Shown: piece by piece, positions 24,401 through 39,400 of the stretch
Layout: each line of letters opens with the position of its first letter
Position numbering within the stretch: the stretch's first letter is position 1
NCBI GenBank assembly: GCA_029891345.1
Contig: CM056998.1
Span: forward strand, 171,020,332 to 171,084,331
Direction of reading: 5' to 3'
DNA length: 64,000 nucleotides
DNA from: Dryococelus australis
Taxonomy: Eukaryota > Arthropoda > Insecta > Phasmatodea > Phasmatidae
The notes under the pieces: model-generated
What the model saw: only the letters and a program-made list of their open reading frames with translations
Database searches by the model: none
What the model was told of the DNA's origin: nothing
Translations under genes and position numbers: made by a program

Positions 24401-27400
24401 CGATCGGGACGTTTAGCTGGCTACACCAACTTCATCAGGCGGCGAGTTGTAGGACACTGCAGTATGGTAGTTAACTTAGCGGGCTGGTGGCGAGCTAAGG
24501 TAGGGCAGAAAAATTGAAAATCTGCCGGTATAGCTGATAAGTGTGTTTTAGAGCTGTGATTATCTTATGTTGAGGACCAATGGCTGCCTGGACTTTATTA
24601 TAAATTGGTGAGCTAATTCCCAGCGTCTGAATTCTAGGCTATTGCTTGAAGGTGGTAGGGCTTTTAAGGTGGTAGGGCTTTTACAACTCTGGTTCTGTAA
24701 TAGGAATCAAAATCTTTGTTGTGTAATGCTGTATGTGCTAAAACTGGTTTGTCTTGTAGGTTATTGATGAAACCAGCTATGGCTTGTTTGGTGTCTGCTC
24801 TGTGAACAATTAATCTCAGCCTGTGTGTGTTGGTGGTGAGGTCGATTTTTCTGCATTACAGCATTGGCACTGTGCTTTAACTGAATGGGACTTAAAAACA
24901 CTGTACCTGACATTTCATTATTTTACCTTGACGGGGTTCGCTTTGAGGCATCAGGGAAAACGAGGTTATGTGGATTGGAAAAAGGTCTGTTGCTATTATA
25001 TCAGGTCGGGCGCCAGTAATCAGAGTACGAGATGATGATGTGGGTCGTGGGCCATTCGCCCTAAATGTGGCCTCCCTGATGCTCCTCTCTCTGTGGAACT
25101 GCTGCTTGTATTGATGAAAGCTATAATCCAATGCCTAGGCTAGTGGAAGTCGCAAAGCCCCTTCCAAACGCTTGTCTCACTCCAAAGGGAATTGTTCCAG
25201 GTCATCCCCACACCTTTAATGTTACGAAATCGTGACAGTAGGTTATACAGCCGTGAAGCAGCTGGAGTACATAAAGGAGTGCATATCCGATGACACCATA
25301 TTTATTCACCGCCTTTACAAGGCCTACATGACAATTAATGTGAAGTATGTTCCGGCCATGTAGCAAATCAGCCAGGGATGCTGGGTGACACTTGCTCTGG
25401 GTAAACTAAATACTGAAACATGTTTCAAAAATAAAGTTACACTATTGCAATGAACTTGGCTGGTTACAAAAGATGAAGGCCTGGAGCGGCCGAATGCGAC
25501 GTCCACTCCTCAAGTCGATGGAGATGCTGTTTAATAGTGTGTTGGCACGGACTTCTGTGAGAGGCTGAGGCCTCCCACCTTAACATGAAAAAACGGACTA
25601 ATTAATAAACGTTATGATGGTGAATGTAATGGATGATATCCATGCAAAGCTGGTGTGGTGGACACATGCGAAAACCCTTAATATTTATTATGAAAATGTA
25701 CATAAGAAAATATAAAATACAATACTGGTGGCTTTGCCTTTGACATTTATCGTAAGCTCTAAATACATTATTTTTCACTGGTTGTGTGTCCCTCTTAGCT
25801 CAGTGTTCGTACTGTTTATTATCTCAAAATGTTAAGAAATAAATTATGTTTAATGTACAACACCTTAAATTAGTCAAATCATATGTTTATTGTGAACGAA
25901 TAAAAAGTAGGGTTATTTCACCACGTAATCGCTGTGTTAAGTGACATGGCTGGTGGCTCACTTAAACATTTAACCTCAAAGATGATGAAAATACTGGTAA
26001 TGGTACTGACCACTACTGAATGTTATTGGCTAATGACATAAAAATATTTACTATACATTAAACACTTCACACACAATAAACACCCCTCTAATACTAAATG
26101 ACTATATATTAATGGGCACTGCGCTGGGACAGTAATGAATGTGCGGTATGAGAAACATAATATTAAAAGATGTGCATGGCAATTCTAAATGCAACCCTTC
26201 ACAGAAAAATACATAAAACCTTCAAAAAATAAATACACATAATACAATAAAAATTCATCACACTAAATAATAAACAGATTTGAAAACAACTTGACAGACC
26301 TCATGTAAACAAACCCTCTTATACTGATGCATCATACGCATGCATGTGGAACACTGGCTTCAGAGCTTCTGCTGCCCTCATGTAGTGGTGTGGTTAACTG
26401 ATGCTTGTGCTGTTGTTGACGTGGGGAACGGCCTAGAGGGTCGCATGGGGTACACGTCAAATGCTCCCCTCCTCTCAAGGCCATTCACTCGTCGACAAGA
26501 TACTCTAGCTGCAACATTTGACCGGCAGACGGAGCTTCTCCCACGGTCGCAGGTTGTAATGGCCGGACTGGAGCTGATGTGCTGGTGGTTGGGGCTGCTG
26601 ATCCCTCAATGACGGTGGTGCCGTGCCGGGTACTTTGGGTGCTGTGGTGTGCTTTCGGGCAGTTTACGTGGCACACCGGATGAAATGAGTTTGCTTGAAG
26701 CAGCGGGGAGGCGAGGAGAATTCCCCTGATATCGACTCATCACTGCTGCTACTGTCTGCTGGATGCGGGCGGCATAAGTCAGACTGGCGGGCGTCCCGAC
26801 ATGCTGTTCTGGCATGTCTGATCCAAGTGTCGATCATCCCGTAGATGATGATAACAGCATCTGGCGAGTTAAAAATGTCGCGATGCCCTCAGGTGGGGTC
26901 GGCAATTGGCAATCTTGGCTGTCATAGGGTGGTCTCCTGGCTCATCGCTCGTGATATCTTGAACTTCGAGCAGCTGAATGATGGGCGGCTGACTGTTGCT
27001 GTCTGTCACGGCGTCGCCAGCTGGAGCCCGTGTAGATGCAGGGGCATCGGACATCGCAGCTGCATACGTGCTTGGCATAGTGCTTTTCGGCTGGAATGTT
27101 GCGGTTTTTACTACATTGGTAGGCAGTGAAGAGTCAGTCCGACCCCCCACATTGCCTGGTGATGGCGAGACGGCACCGGGCGTCGCGACACCGGCACTGA
27201 CAAGCCGTATGACATCTCAGTGAAAAATTGCTGCTCTATGTGTGCTGAGGCGCACCTTATAACAGGCATTCCTTAACGTTTACATTATGGTGTGCGGGCC
27301 ACTCCACTTCACAGTGAAGCCTGCACAGAAATCCTTCTGCCCAGCTGACTGTGGATGGGAGTGCATATAGACAAGTTGGCATGGCTGAAGCTGAGGCACG

Positions 27401-30400
27401 GGGTGGATGGAAGTTGACACCCTGTTAGCTATGTGTAGCAGTGATGGTTCTCTCTCACCTCTCGTATCTTTCTCTCTCGCCTCTCCTCTCTGCTCTCTCC
27501 CTCCACCGGACTGCTGGCCCGCTACCTCGCCATGCTGTCAAACTAGCCGGAGCGAGAGAGATCACGACTCTGGGGAAGCTGGGCTGGCATCATGCCATGG
27601 CCAGATTCGTACATGTGCACAGCTTGAAGAGGGTGGCGGGCAGTTGTTCACCCCATAATGCGGAGTTATTACCCACTTGCAGGAATTTTTGCATCTTCAA
27701 TTCCTAGTTATTCCGTTCAATAGTATTTGTGTGTGCTTTTATGTTATGTCGCATGCCCCACTTCGTGCAGAACTCGCGCCACACAAAGCCAGTGAACTGC
27801 ATTCTATTGTCGCTCAGCAATTTCCGTTGGTAGCCCAGCGGGCGAAAAATTCATTTTCGATGACTCTGCCCACTGTTTCTGCATGTGTGCTTGACACTGA
27901 ATAGGCCTCTACCCAGAGAGAAAAGAGGTCAGTTATCACCACAATGAAGCGCTTGCCATATGCAGTGCACAGATATGGCCCCATTAAATCGAGGGCTACG
28001 GTCACGGATAGCTTGGTAGACAACCGAGGCAGTTGTTGGTTTCCATCCATATGCCGGCACTTGTACAGGTTGCACGTAATGCATTCGCGCACAAAACTTC
28101 GCAGATGTTCTGACATGCTTGGAAAATGAAAATGATTCAGTACATTCTGCCTCGTTTGTGCAGTGCCTGTGTGGGCATATTGTAACACTGTGTTGCGGAC
28201 CACGGCTGGTACATATGCACACAATGCATCACTGTTGACATTTGCATGCGATTCGACGCATCCATCCCTCACATGTCAGTAGTCAACTGTCCACTGTTCA
28301 ATGTTATTTTCCAGTTTTCTGCAGTCGGGCACTGAGCTTGCTTGCTGATCACGTGCTCCCGCAATGCGAACAAGGTAGGCATGGTTGGTAGCACTGTCAC
28401 ATTTGTACACTGGACTTCCGGTGCGGCGTGTGTGTACATTGGAGGCGGGGAGCACATTTTCCCACTCCTCCTCATCATGAGCAATCGAATGCCTGGTGCA
28501 TGGGACATGTGGTCAGCGAGCTGGTTGTCTTCTCCCCCCACATGTTGCACTTCGAAGTCGTAGGCTTGCAATATAAGTGCCCAGCAGGTGAGCTTGTTGT
28601 GGCTCTCCTTCGTGCTGTGTAACCACAGTAGGGAGCAGTTGTCTGTGCATAGTGTGAAGCGATGGTACTCAAAGAGCGAAAAAATAAAAACATCATAAAA
28701 CTCCAAACTACTGCCAGACATTCATGTTTGTTGAAATCGTACCACTGCTCTACTGGGCCGAATTTGGCACTTCCAAAGTCATCTATAGTCTGGCATGTAC
28801 TGTTGTCAGCGACCTGAAACACTATAATGCCAAGCCCCTTTTCGCTCGTGCCTGTCTTTATGTACAAGGGGCAGAGTGAATCATACTTAGCCAGTGCTGT
28901 ACACTCTCTGAAACCTCATTTCAGTTCGTCAAAACTGGACTGTTGAACACTCTGCCATTTGAAGCATGTTATCCATGAATATGCATGTTTCCAGTCGTAG
29001 CAACCAACTTACGATGTAAACCAATCTGATCGCCAAGCTCAAACTTCATATTTTTATGCAGAAGCAGCGAAGTGCTAATAAAGACACTAATGACAGCAAT
29101 ATTGTCCACCTTCCCTTAATGAACTGGAAAAGTCTTCCCACATATATCACGATTATCTATGTCACCAATTTCCTTAGGAGCAGGATTCTTTTCATGCTGT
29201 GGCTTTCTAAATAAACACATTTTCAACAAACCTTAGAAGTAATTCCTTGAAGATCAAACCATTACGAAAATGACAGCAAAATATAACTTTCTTTTACATA
29301 ATGATGTCGATGAGGTACGAGATGGGGGTGCTGCAGTGCGGCAGTGGTTAGAGGAGTAAATTATATGGCGATAAAAGGTTCCATAAAAATCTGGGGAATT
29401 TTGGATATGGTAACCTGGGTGCCAGGCATCATTAGCATGATGCCATACTCTGGTAGAGCATTCTCTTAATATAATAATCTCGGGGTCATTCGACCAACGA
29501 CCAAGGCGGTATCCTCCCTGACATGTTGGTACTCCTAGTTGAACAATACTTACAGATGATGATAATTAGGTGGTTTGCGTGCTATGCCGTAACTTATTCT
29601 GGCTAGCCAAATGCCCACAGTTACACTTGAGAATAGTATAACGAATTTAATATATACAACAGCAAACCCACTTGGTACGATAGATAAAGGTTACATTTTT
29701 GTGGGAAGTAGGGCCCGAGCCCTTAAAAGTCTGTAGACTGACCTGAAATAACAGACATTGTAATTTAGACATAAGATTAATTCATGTTACACTTTACAGG
29801 TCTCCCTAGGAGACAACTTACTAAGACATGCACCAGGCTTAAGCCTGCGACACGGAAAAATTGCACATGGCCAACAATATTTAATGTAAAATGAAAAGCT
29901 TTCCCAGGCGATACAAGCACTGGGGATGTGGATGATAGGTGTCCCGAGCAGCTATAACAAAACAGTTCCAGTAATTAAAGTCTAAATGATCAGTTCACAA
30001 AGATGAAGTGCCGCTCGGGCGCGAAAACACGAGACATGCCACATACGCGACCTGTTCCTCCGGACGCTGGTATCTTACTTACTATGTAGACGTGACCCAC
30101 TGGTGGGGTTGCTGTACCAGCAAGTCATGTGAAACTACTTTCTAGTACAAGTAGCAATACGCTAGACTTACCACGCTTATTGCACACTAAGAAGACACAC
30201 AATTACCTCCTTCACAACACACTTAAAAGTAACATAAAACACACAAGGTGAGTGATATGTGGATGGTAAGCATGTGGAATGAACAAAACAGAAAATAACG
30301 GGAAACACATTACACTGTGATTAATAAATAATGTGTGTCTTTATTGAACGTCTGTCCCAGTCTAACACCTGTGTATTGAATGGCATCTGTCTTAAAACCT

Positions 30401-33400
30401 TAATTAACCTTACGAAAATTTAAGTAGATCGTGTGGGTTTATATTCTTCTGTAGCCAGGCGCTGCACTGAATGGCACTCACACTTTGCACTGCCTGCATG
30501 ATGTCTTACACCCATGCGCACTAGCTGCGCGACTAGAGTGCGGATGAATGCTGCTCTGCTGGAGTGCTGAGGCTTGGACATACGTTCTTAAGAGGGAGCA
30601 CAGCATGTGGCAATTAACAATTTTAACAGTCAAAGTCCTGTTTCTTTATCAACATTCTTCGAAAATGACAAAATATTATGGTGTACTTTTCTGGGGTAAT
30701 AATATGGCAGCGAACGCCTCCGCAACATTGTGATGTGTCTTCTCTAATGATACGGAGCTAAGTGAATAAAACATTTTTTTTTCTAACCTACCCTAATTCT
30801 AAGTGCTAGTAACTACAGAATCTCACAGCTGAGCCCCTTACGCCTACAGGGGAGGGAATCTATTCAAGGAGGCATGCATCGAGGCAGAGGGGGATTGGGC
30901 AGCCATGGCCACCATTTTGGGCCATCACCGCCTCCGTAGTGTGCCTATATTTAAAACTATAACTAAGAAGAGGCTGGGATAAACCAGCACTGGCACTATA
31001 AAAACCCAGTCGACAGAAAATAATTCCAAATTGTTACATGCATGATGAGAAAATGCTACAGGAAACAGATGGGGATGGGCCATGTTCTTTGTTAGTAGGA
31101 AAATAAATTCTAGTAGAAAAAAAGGGGGGGGGCGGAATCTTATCTTCCTTGGACTAACCAGAGTGGAGGGGTTTACTCCGTTCTGGTGGGGGGAAATGTG
31201 CATTGGAGCCTGTTCCCCCAGAATCCTCAGTGGATTTCCTGAAAACTTAAAGAAAAATTAAATTAGCTGCCGACTAGTGTCGGCAGAGGCAACACTAGCC
31301 GGCTTTTACTTATCCTAAGGCAGGATTTACAACGACCCGTCACATCCATCTGTCTGTCATCCATCCATCAATCACGTGACCAACAGCCAATCAGAGGTGG
31401 CCATTAATACTATCCGTCCATAAAAACCTAGGCAAACTTTAACTTTCGATGGACGAACGGGTGAAATTACAGCCTTTTAAACTTGCATGTTTTGTACTCG
31501 TTCATCCCGAGTTTTTTACAAGGCTGTGTAGCGTGTACATTGTTTTGTTTTTGCTGTCTTTTGTTTTCACATGTTTGTTTATGTAACTGTAAAATGAAAT
31601 TAAGTTACATTATTCCTCAAGATTAATTGATCATTACGTTCGAAGACCCGAGCTCCTTTCTTGTAATAGTAAGAAATAATAAAACACAATACCGCAAACG
31701 ATTTTCACTATTTGTGGAGAATTTTTCCATATTTGTAAACAGTTTTGTTTTTATTAGCTTGCAGCAATGAACTTTCGACGGTCTTACTAAGTTTGTTTGT
31801 AAATCGCTCGATTGGGAGATGGACGAACGTATGACGGACAGATGCGACGGGCTGTTGTAAATCCTGCTTAAATGGGAAGAAAAACGTCTATAAAGGAGAT
31901 ATGAATTATATTAATTATTCTAAGTTGCTTATTACTAGTTTATGTCGTTGGCGACATAAGTTTAATTCTACTGCTGTGCAACCTCGCAGCGGCCAATCTT
32001 TATAGTAATAGGCTGTAACAAAGCCATGATGCTGCAGATGCATGGAGCTTCCCATGAGGGAGGGATGGTGAATAAAACTGTACCCGAAGCCTGCTTGTAT
32101 ACTAACCGAAACCTTTACCCGAACAACACAGTCACAATACAAAAAATAAATAAAATCCTATGTGCAGTTGTATTTGTATGGATTTTCTGACATGGGAAAG
32201 AGTACTTGCATTGAAACTATAGTTAGAGGGTGATGTGTGTTTTATCCGGATAAGGGTAGGTTTGAGTTTGGTGATTTGTGCAAACAATTTTATGATGTCA
32301 TAGTTTCTGAGGAGTTTGATTTGATTGAATACAACAGTGCTGACATTCGGACGTTATGTGAAGGGCTTGCTATTAGAGTGTATGTAAAGGGAGAAGTGGG
32401 TCGTATTATATACAGGAAAAAGCCTGTATTTTTTGTTAGTAGCCTAATGATTTGCCATACCACGATTGGTGTCAATCTCGGGTGCAGTTATACACACATA
32501 TACATATACACAAACATTGGAGTGAATTTCTGTTTGTCTTTCCAGTGGATTTTCGTCTGTGCTGCTGGAGAAGCACAAGGACTCCCTGACTGAACTGATT
32601 CGTCGTGACAAGAACCACCCCAGCGTTATTATGTGGTCCATCGCTAATGAACCCAGAACACAAGTGGATGAGGCCGGAGCTTATTTTAAGTGAGTTCTTG
32701 ATTTTTTTAATTTCTTGGTGATACAACATTTTACGTTCCATATGAGTTTCAGCATGATGGAATTTATTCCACCTTCTTGCGCAAGTTGCTTCATATTAAT
32801 TTTTAAGGGTGACCTGTCAGCTGGAATATCTACATGGAAATAAATAATTAAAAATTGATGATTGACTGTCAAGCAAGTGGACTTCAGGTGGCAAAAGTGA
32901 CATAATACGTGCTTGTAAAAAAACCATGTGAGTGAAGTTACAGAAGTTACTGAAAACATATATTATCTTCTGAATGCTCATTTCTCAATATTTATTGTGT
33001 TGTTTCATTTGATAACCACATAAGTATTTAAAAAAAAAACTGGCAGGGTTAAGTGCACAATGAAATAAAAAAATAATTTTGATGATTAGTAATTAAATTG
33101 TTACTCAGTATTTACACTTAATTGCCATTACAACTTAAAGTTTCTCTAGAATTAAATTTTAATATAACTATGGAAGAGAATTTGCACATAATTCTCTGTA
33201 TATAATCCACATGAATTAATGTTACAAGGCTTTATTAAAAATAATTCATCGCACACGCATTGTGTGTCTATCATGTGTTAAAAAACGCAGTGTTATTAAT
33301 AGATAATAAAATTATTATTCGTGCTTGCTCAACTCTTCACTTATAAGTTATTCAACAAAGTATAATTCCACCCAAAAAAAGAGGACTCTACCTACTTGGC

Positions 33401-36400
33401 ATGTAACCATGTGGCGTAAAGAAAAATTTTATAACTTAAACAGTTGTGAATGTCAACACATTTTAAAACAGAGTACTGGAGAGTTAGTTCACACTGTCAG
33501 CAGCTTTTTGTGTAATGTCCAAATAAATGAACTAACAACTAACATTTAGGATGATACAACTATTGCATCACGAGGACAACTTGTTCTGTGTGTTTTGCAG
33601 GTCCATCGTGCAGCATGTTAAAGAACTGGACAAGACACGGGCAGTATTTATCGCCACAGCTAGAGGTACATGGGAGGACCAGGCAGTAAGTATATGAGGC
33701 AATGTTGTGAGATGAGTTCAGTAGTAAATGAGAAGCATAATCAGTAATTTATACCATTTATCAACAATCTATAAGACTCTTAATAATAAATACCTATTTA
33801 GGCCCTACTTTAGTGCATGCTTATACACGTCATGCAGTGGAAGGTTTTGTTGAAGTGATCAATTCTGTGAGGAGACTTCATGGACTCAAATAAAAAACTG
33901 TGCAATTTCGTGCTTGGGAGGCAGCCCACTGGTGCTCTGCTTGTGCACCAGGCACACACATTCGTTCACATCGTGGATGGGTCACTGCTGCCGTACGTGT
34001 AGGAACGGACCATGGAACCGGGTCACCTCGTGTCCCAAGAGTAAACTCAGTCATGTGTGTTTACAGTGCCCCTGAAAGCAGAGTCTACAATTTGTAAGGG
34101 GAAGTGTAAAAGATACTGGCAGTTCCGGCATCTGCCATGCCACTTGCCCTAAGTCAAAATCCTTCACTTTGTATTATATTATTTTTATAATCCAATAATA
34201 GATTTTTAAGTGCCAGTGTAAATGTTAATTGTCTTTTAATTTTATAATTGATTTATACATGCCTTGCCAGCCCATTCTGTTTTGTTTATTTAATTCTAAT
34301 TTTCAGACACGAAGTGCATAAATAAACAATGGGACTAAAAGTAACAAACATTACTTGTCCGGAATTGTTGCATTAATTCCTCCAGTGATCATTATGTATT
34401 TCCTAATGTTTTCGTATGTACATATTGTCAAATGTATTTATAACTAATTTCCCTATCGATGTTGGTGGGAGATCTCAGTGAGGTAGCCAGATGTCTTGTC
34501 CACCATCTTCAGTCTGCTCTTGGCAGGCCTAGAGGATACACATCACATGTAGTGTGCCGCGGGAGATTTCATCTACTTTGTCTTATCACATAGCTGCAAT
34601 AGTAAGTTTTTAGTGTACCAGAACGATTTAATAGATTTTGCTCCTCCTGCATACGTATCCTCCTCTCTGTCTGACTCGTGGCCCTGGAGATTTAATAACG
34701 TACCTTAAAGTTCACCACCTGCTTAAAAGTACTTTGCTGCTTCAGCCTATTGCAGACCCAAATGCCATGCCCACTTCGGACGAGAGTCAATATGTTTATT
34801 GTGTTTCGAATGTAATCTCGTTCTGCCAATATACTTTTTCAGAGGATCCAAGTCTTAATTTTCTTGCTCTCGTACTTATGTACCTTCGACCTTCGGGGCC
34901 TGGCCCACTCCAGGAACCATGTGCCCAAGTGCATTGACTGTGCAACTGTGTAATTTCTGAACTTAACATATTTCTACTTAAACGTGAATTGTGAGGGGAC
35001 TGCCATGTGGCTGTCGACCTGCTACTGACCTGAGAATTAGAGTTAATTTGCTCACCTCTGAATAGATGAGATGGCACCCTATGGACTGTATCATTTATTG
35101 CAGTTCATGTTACCAAATATATTTACTGCAATCATTTTCTTGAGGCAATGCCTGCTACATTTAGGACGTGTCCTAATTCGCCGAGAGAGTACTCTCTCGC
35201 TCATTCTTGACGTCACAGAGTCTCCTCTCTGCTGTCCCAACTCCAAGGAGAGAGCACGAAAGGGAGATTGAAGGACGATGTACACTCGGTGCTCACTCTC
35301 GCACCCTCTCTGGAAGCCGTGTTGTTTTCAAGTCTATCCTCAAATATCCAGACATAAATTTTGCTGTTTCTGAAGCAGTGTTAGAAATATTTTATCGACT
35401 TAACTTAATCATTGCGCTTGTGAAATGTGTAATAACAAAAATATTCAATTTGATATGGAACATAACAAACTATGATATTATGTCCATGTTTCATTTAGAT
35501 TTTTAATCGTGAAAAATTGTAACAAATTAAAATAAATTTCTATTTCATAAAATACTGTGCATTTCTTCGAGGAAAGTGAAAGTCCAGCATAATTTTATTT
35601 ATCACAATTTATTACCTTTTCTGTCAGAGAAACAATGCCGAAGGCTTCCGGAAGGCACACGTCTCAATTCGCTAATCTGAGCCAGAGTGAGAGTGGCGAG
35701 TGAGAGTGAGCATACTTTCGAGTTGGGACACAGCCTTAAGTTATTGGTACTTTCAATTCAATTTATGATCATGTTGCTGTGCTGTCACAATTGCTAAAAC
35801 TCAACTGTCAAAGATGTCCAAATATAATGCTTGCCCGAAAACACAGTTTACAAAGCATACTACTAGTGATCATCTCGTTTGACAAATACATTACAGGGCC
35901 CATCTACCTGAACCTGTTCTCTGTGTCTGAGGCTGGGGATTGTGTGTGTGATAACGAGCACCATTGCCACTATGCAGGCATTTGATGTGTCAATTTCACC
36001 AACTTATTTGTCATTGACCAAATGTTACTTTCATAAACAAGTGTAATCAACCTTTGAACAACCTTGATGCTTTGTGCGAGAGTTCATGCTCACTTGAAAT
36101 TTGTTGTGAATTAGGAACCTCTACGACTCCATACCGCAATGTCTGGCAGGATGTGTTCGGAAACATGACAGCCCAACGTCATACTGAGAAATGTACATGT
36201 AGCACAATAAAAATTGCTCACAGCAGCCTCAATTCGTAATCAATTTTGTTCTTAGTGACTTTTTCCTTTATTCTGAATAGCATTGCAATCCAACACTCCT
36301 TGTGGGTGCAACTATTTTTCTGGCAATGAGTGTATATTTTATGACCATTAATCACACTGTGACGTACTTCTCAAATTTAATATGAAAGTTTTGAATTAAA

Positions 36401-39400
36401 TGAACTCAGAAATGTTAGGCCTTAGAATGTTTTTTTTTTTAAACGTCTCCTTAGATATATGTTAAAACACTAGTTGTTCTGTAAAGAAACTTATAATAGT
36501 AAAGTACAGGAATTAGAAAATTACATAGCTCCCTACAAGTGTAACAAACGAAGGAAACAAACACATTAACAGTAGTGGTCTAGCCTACTCGATGGGAAGT
36601 GGTCAATTACCTCTGTCTCTGTTGATGAGTGGTAGTTACAGAAATTGTGTCCTGCAAACAGGTCTACTTTGTTGATGTGATTGGTTTCAACCGCTACAAT
36701 GCATGGTATGTGAACCCTGGCCGCCTGGACACCATTGTGAAGAACGTTGTTGAGGAGGCACAGAATTGGCACACCGCCTACAACAAGCCAGTCCTGATGT
36801 GCGAGTACGGTGCCGACACCATGCCTGGGCTGCACCTGGTGAGTTGTGGGTGCGGGGCACCTAACATACACCTGTATCAAGCCTCAGAACATGAATAGGA
36901 GGTGATGTAGTGGTCAGAGCACTTGCCTTACTACCAATGCCAGCTGGGTTCAGTTCCCAGTGACTTAAAATCCAGATTTTTACATGTGTGTGATGTGGCG
37001 GACGCTTGGAGTGCTACCATTTCCATTACTATTGTATTTCATTACTAATCCATCTCCATCTCACTTCGCCCTCACTGAGGCCCTCACTGACTCTGCTTTT
37101 GGGTACCATACATTAGTCTTACAGTGATAGTCACAAACCATGGGCACTTCAGTTGACATAGTCATTCCACACAAGTCAAACATTTTGGTGATTGTGCTGG
37201 TAATGTAATTGACTAATACAGAAGGAATTACCTAAAATTTGCACAAAAATATTTCAGAAATGAAATGTTTTATTGATGTGCTGGTTTCACAGAAGAGAAG
37301 TTTAAACAATTGCTTATAATTGTAGCCCTGACACAAATTTTTAAGTATAAGAATGTGCAATTCTTGAACAAAGCGACATTTTTTCAAATGTAACAATGCC
37401 TATTCACAGTAATAGAACAAAACTAGAGGAACTCAGAATGCCAATGTTGTTTTTTGCAGAATTCTAAGGCAAGTAGTTTATGTGCTATCACAATGTGACA
37501 ATTTTAAATACCTACAGCTGTCTGCTCCATTTAACTGCTTAGTTACTAGGCAATGATGTTGATATGATTGTGTAGATTATTTTCATTATACTAATTGCAT
37601 TGTGACCTCTTTGTCAGTACTTTATGATAGTTCATACTACCTAGATGCAGGACGTGCTGGAAGATAGTATTTACTAATGCTGATAAAGTTGACATGCTCA
37701 TGGTTTGGCAAATGTGGGAAGAATGCTGTTCGTTCATGTAATGTGTATTCTGTACAATATCCCAATAGACATCAACCATCTCGACAATTATCTGTGAATC
37801 TCTAACCAATTACAGGAAATGGGAAGTGTAACACCTCAAAAACCTAACAGTAACAAATGAGTGGCAGGCGAAGAGGTGACCTTAATGTTCTAGCTGGTGT
37901 TGCTGTAAACCCGCAAATTAGCTCCCATGCAATCGCCAGGAGTGGCATGAGTCAGGCAAGTGTACTATGTATTCTGCACCATCGTAAGTTCCATCCGTAT
38001 CATGTCTCTCCCCATCAAGAGCTACATGGAAACAATGTTGAGAATCATGTTAACTTTTCTACATGGGCATTAAGACACGATATACCAGATTGGTTATGTA
38101 TCTTGTTTAGTGATGAAGTAACATTTACAAATCATGGCAAAGTCAATTTCAGAAACATGCACTATTGTTCAGTAAACAATCCCCATTGGAGCAGTCAAGT
38201 GGAATGTGAGTATCCATGGAATGTAAATGTGTAGTGTGGAATAGTGAACCATCATCTCATAGGCCCTTTTCTCATAGAAGAAACACTGGATTCCCAAAAG
38301 TATGTCAACCTCCTAACAGACTTAACTTCCACATATGGTAGAAGACCTGCCACTGCAGACTAGGAGGATCCTATGGTATCAGCATGATGGTTGCCCAGCA
38401 CATAGTGCAAGAAGTTCTACGGCTTATCTTCACCAATTGGATTAAACTAAGGGGACCTGTACACTGGCCTGCCTCTTCATCAGACCTGACTCCTTTTGAT
38501 TTTTTTGTGTGGGAAATGCTAAAAGACACTATCTACAAGGACATACTAACTATACCAGAAGATATTAAACAGATGCTTGTTCTGAAATTTCTGCTGAAAT
38601 GCTAAATGTCAGCAATCTTTACATGACAGACTGAAAGCTTGTATTGAAGCTGGTGGTCTTCATTTTTGAACGCAACATGTGAAGGATATTTTCTATTTCT
38701 TCTACAGAGTACACGGAATTTGTTTATTCACTTTTGTATTTCTTAAGAGAGTGCTGCATGGTACAGTAAAATAACATAAATGTACAAGATGGAATATGTA
38801 TTCTCTTGCACATTCAGAAAAAAAACCACACGCACACATACACTAAGACAGAAAATTAAACATGTGAACATCAGTCTACTGTATTGTTATTCTCTTACAC
38901 GCCACGACCGTTTGCGTGCACTTTTTATGACTCGTCCACATTGACTGACTGTGTCCTGATTACCCAGGCTGACCTAAGTATTGTTTACAAATGCATAACA
39001 TTTACAGCACATCTCCTCTTCTATGTAAGCTGCACAAATCAACCTATTCTAGCACACTACACATAACCCAGCAAACTATTTACAGCACATAAATTGTATA
39101 TATCTATATATCAAGTCTCTTGGGCATTTTACCACTCCTTTACTGCATGTCTTACAAACACTTGTACTTAGCCCCTTTGCACTGGTCTCTTCTTGTGGAA
39201 ACCCTCTAAAGGGTGATGATCCTGGGGATTCAGAAGGAAATGATGGTTCATCGTGTGACCATGATCATAACATTTCTGGTGATCCATGAAAGGATCCATC
39301 TAGTCAATTTCCTTCAGGTGCAGGAATCAACTGCACCTTATTTCTTCGCACTTGGCCCTGTCATGTCTGGACTATGTACTGTCTTGGAAAAAGGAGCTTA

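Larger units (their letters stand above)
25600..28975 (-). mobile_element. Ty3/gypsy family A copy, RNase H to 3' LTR
   Basis: Minus strand. RNase H is at 28867-28269 ([45 protein letters not shown]). Integrase is at 28272-27814 with an HTGTAQTR...CITCNLYKC zinc finger and [26 protein letters not shown] decayed tail follows to about 27240. A conserved tract near 26490 (GACGAGTGAATGG on the minus strand, also in the copy at 61480) leads into purine-rich GAGAGGAGGGGAG, the probable polypurine tract, so the 3' LTR likely starts near 26466 and runs left to about 25600. Stops occur throughout. RT and gag are missing to the right. Confidence 0.78.
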
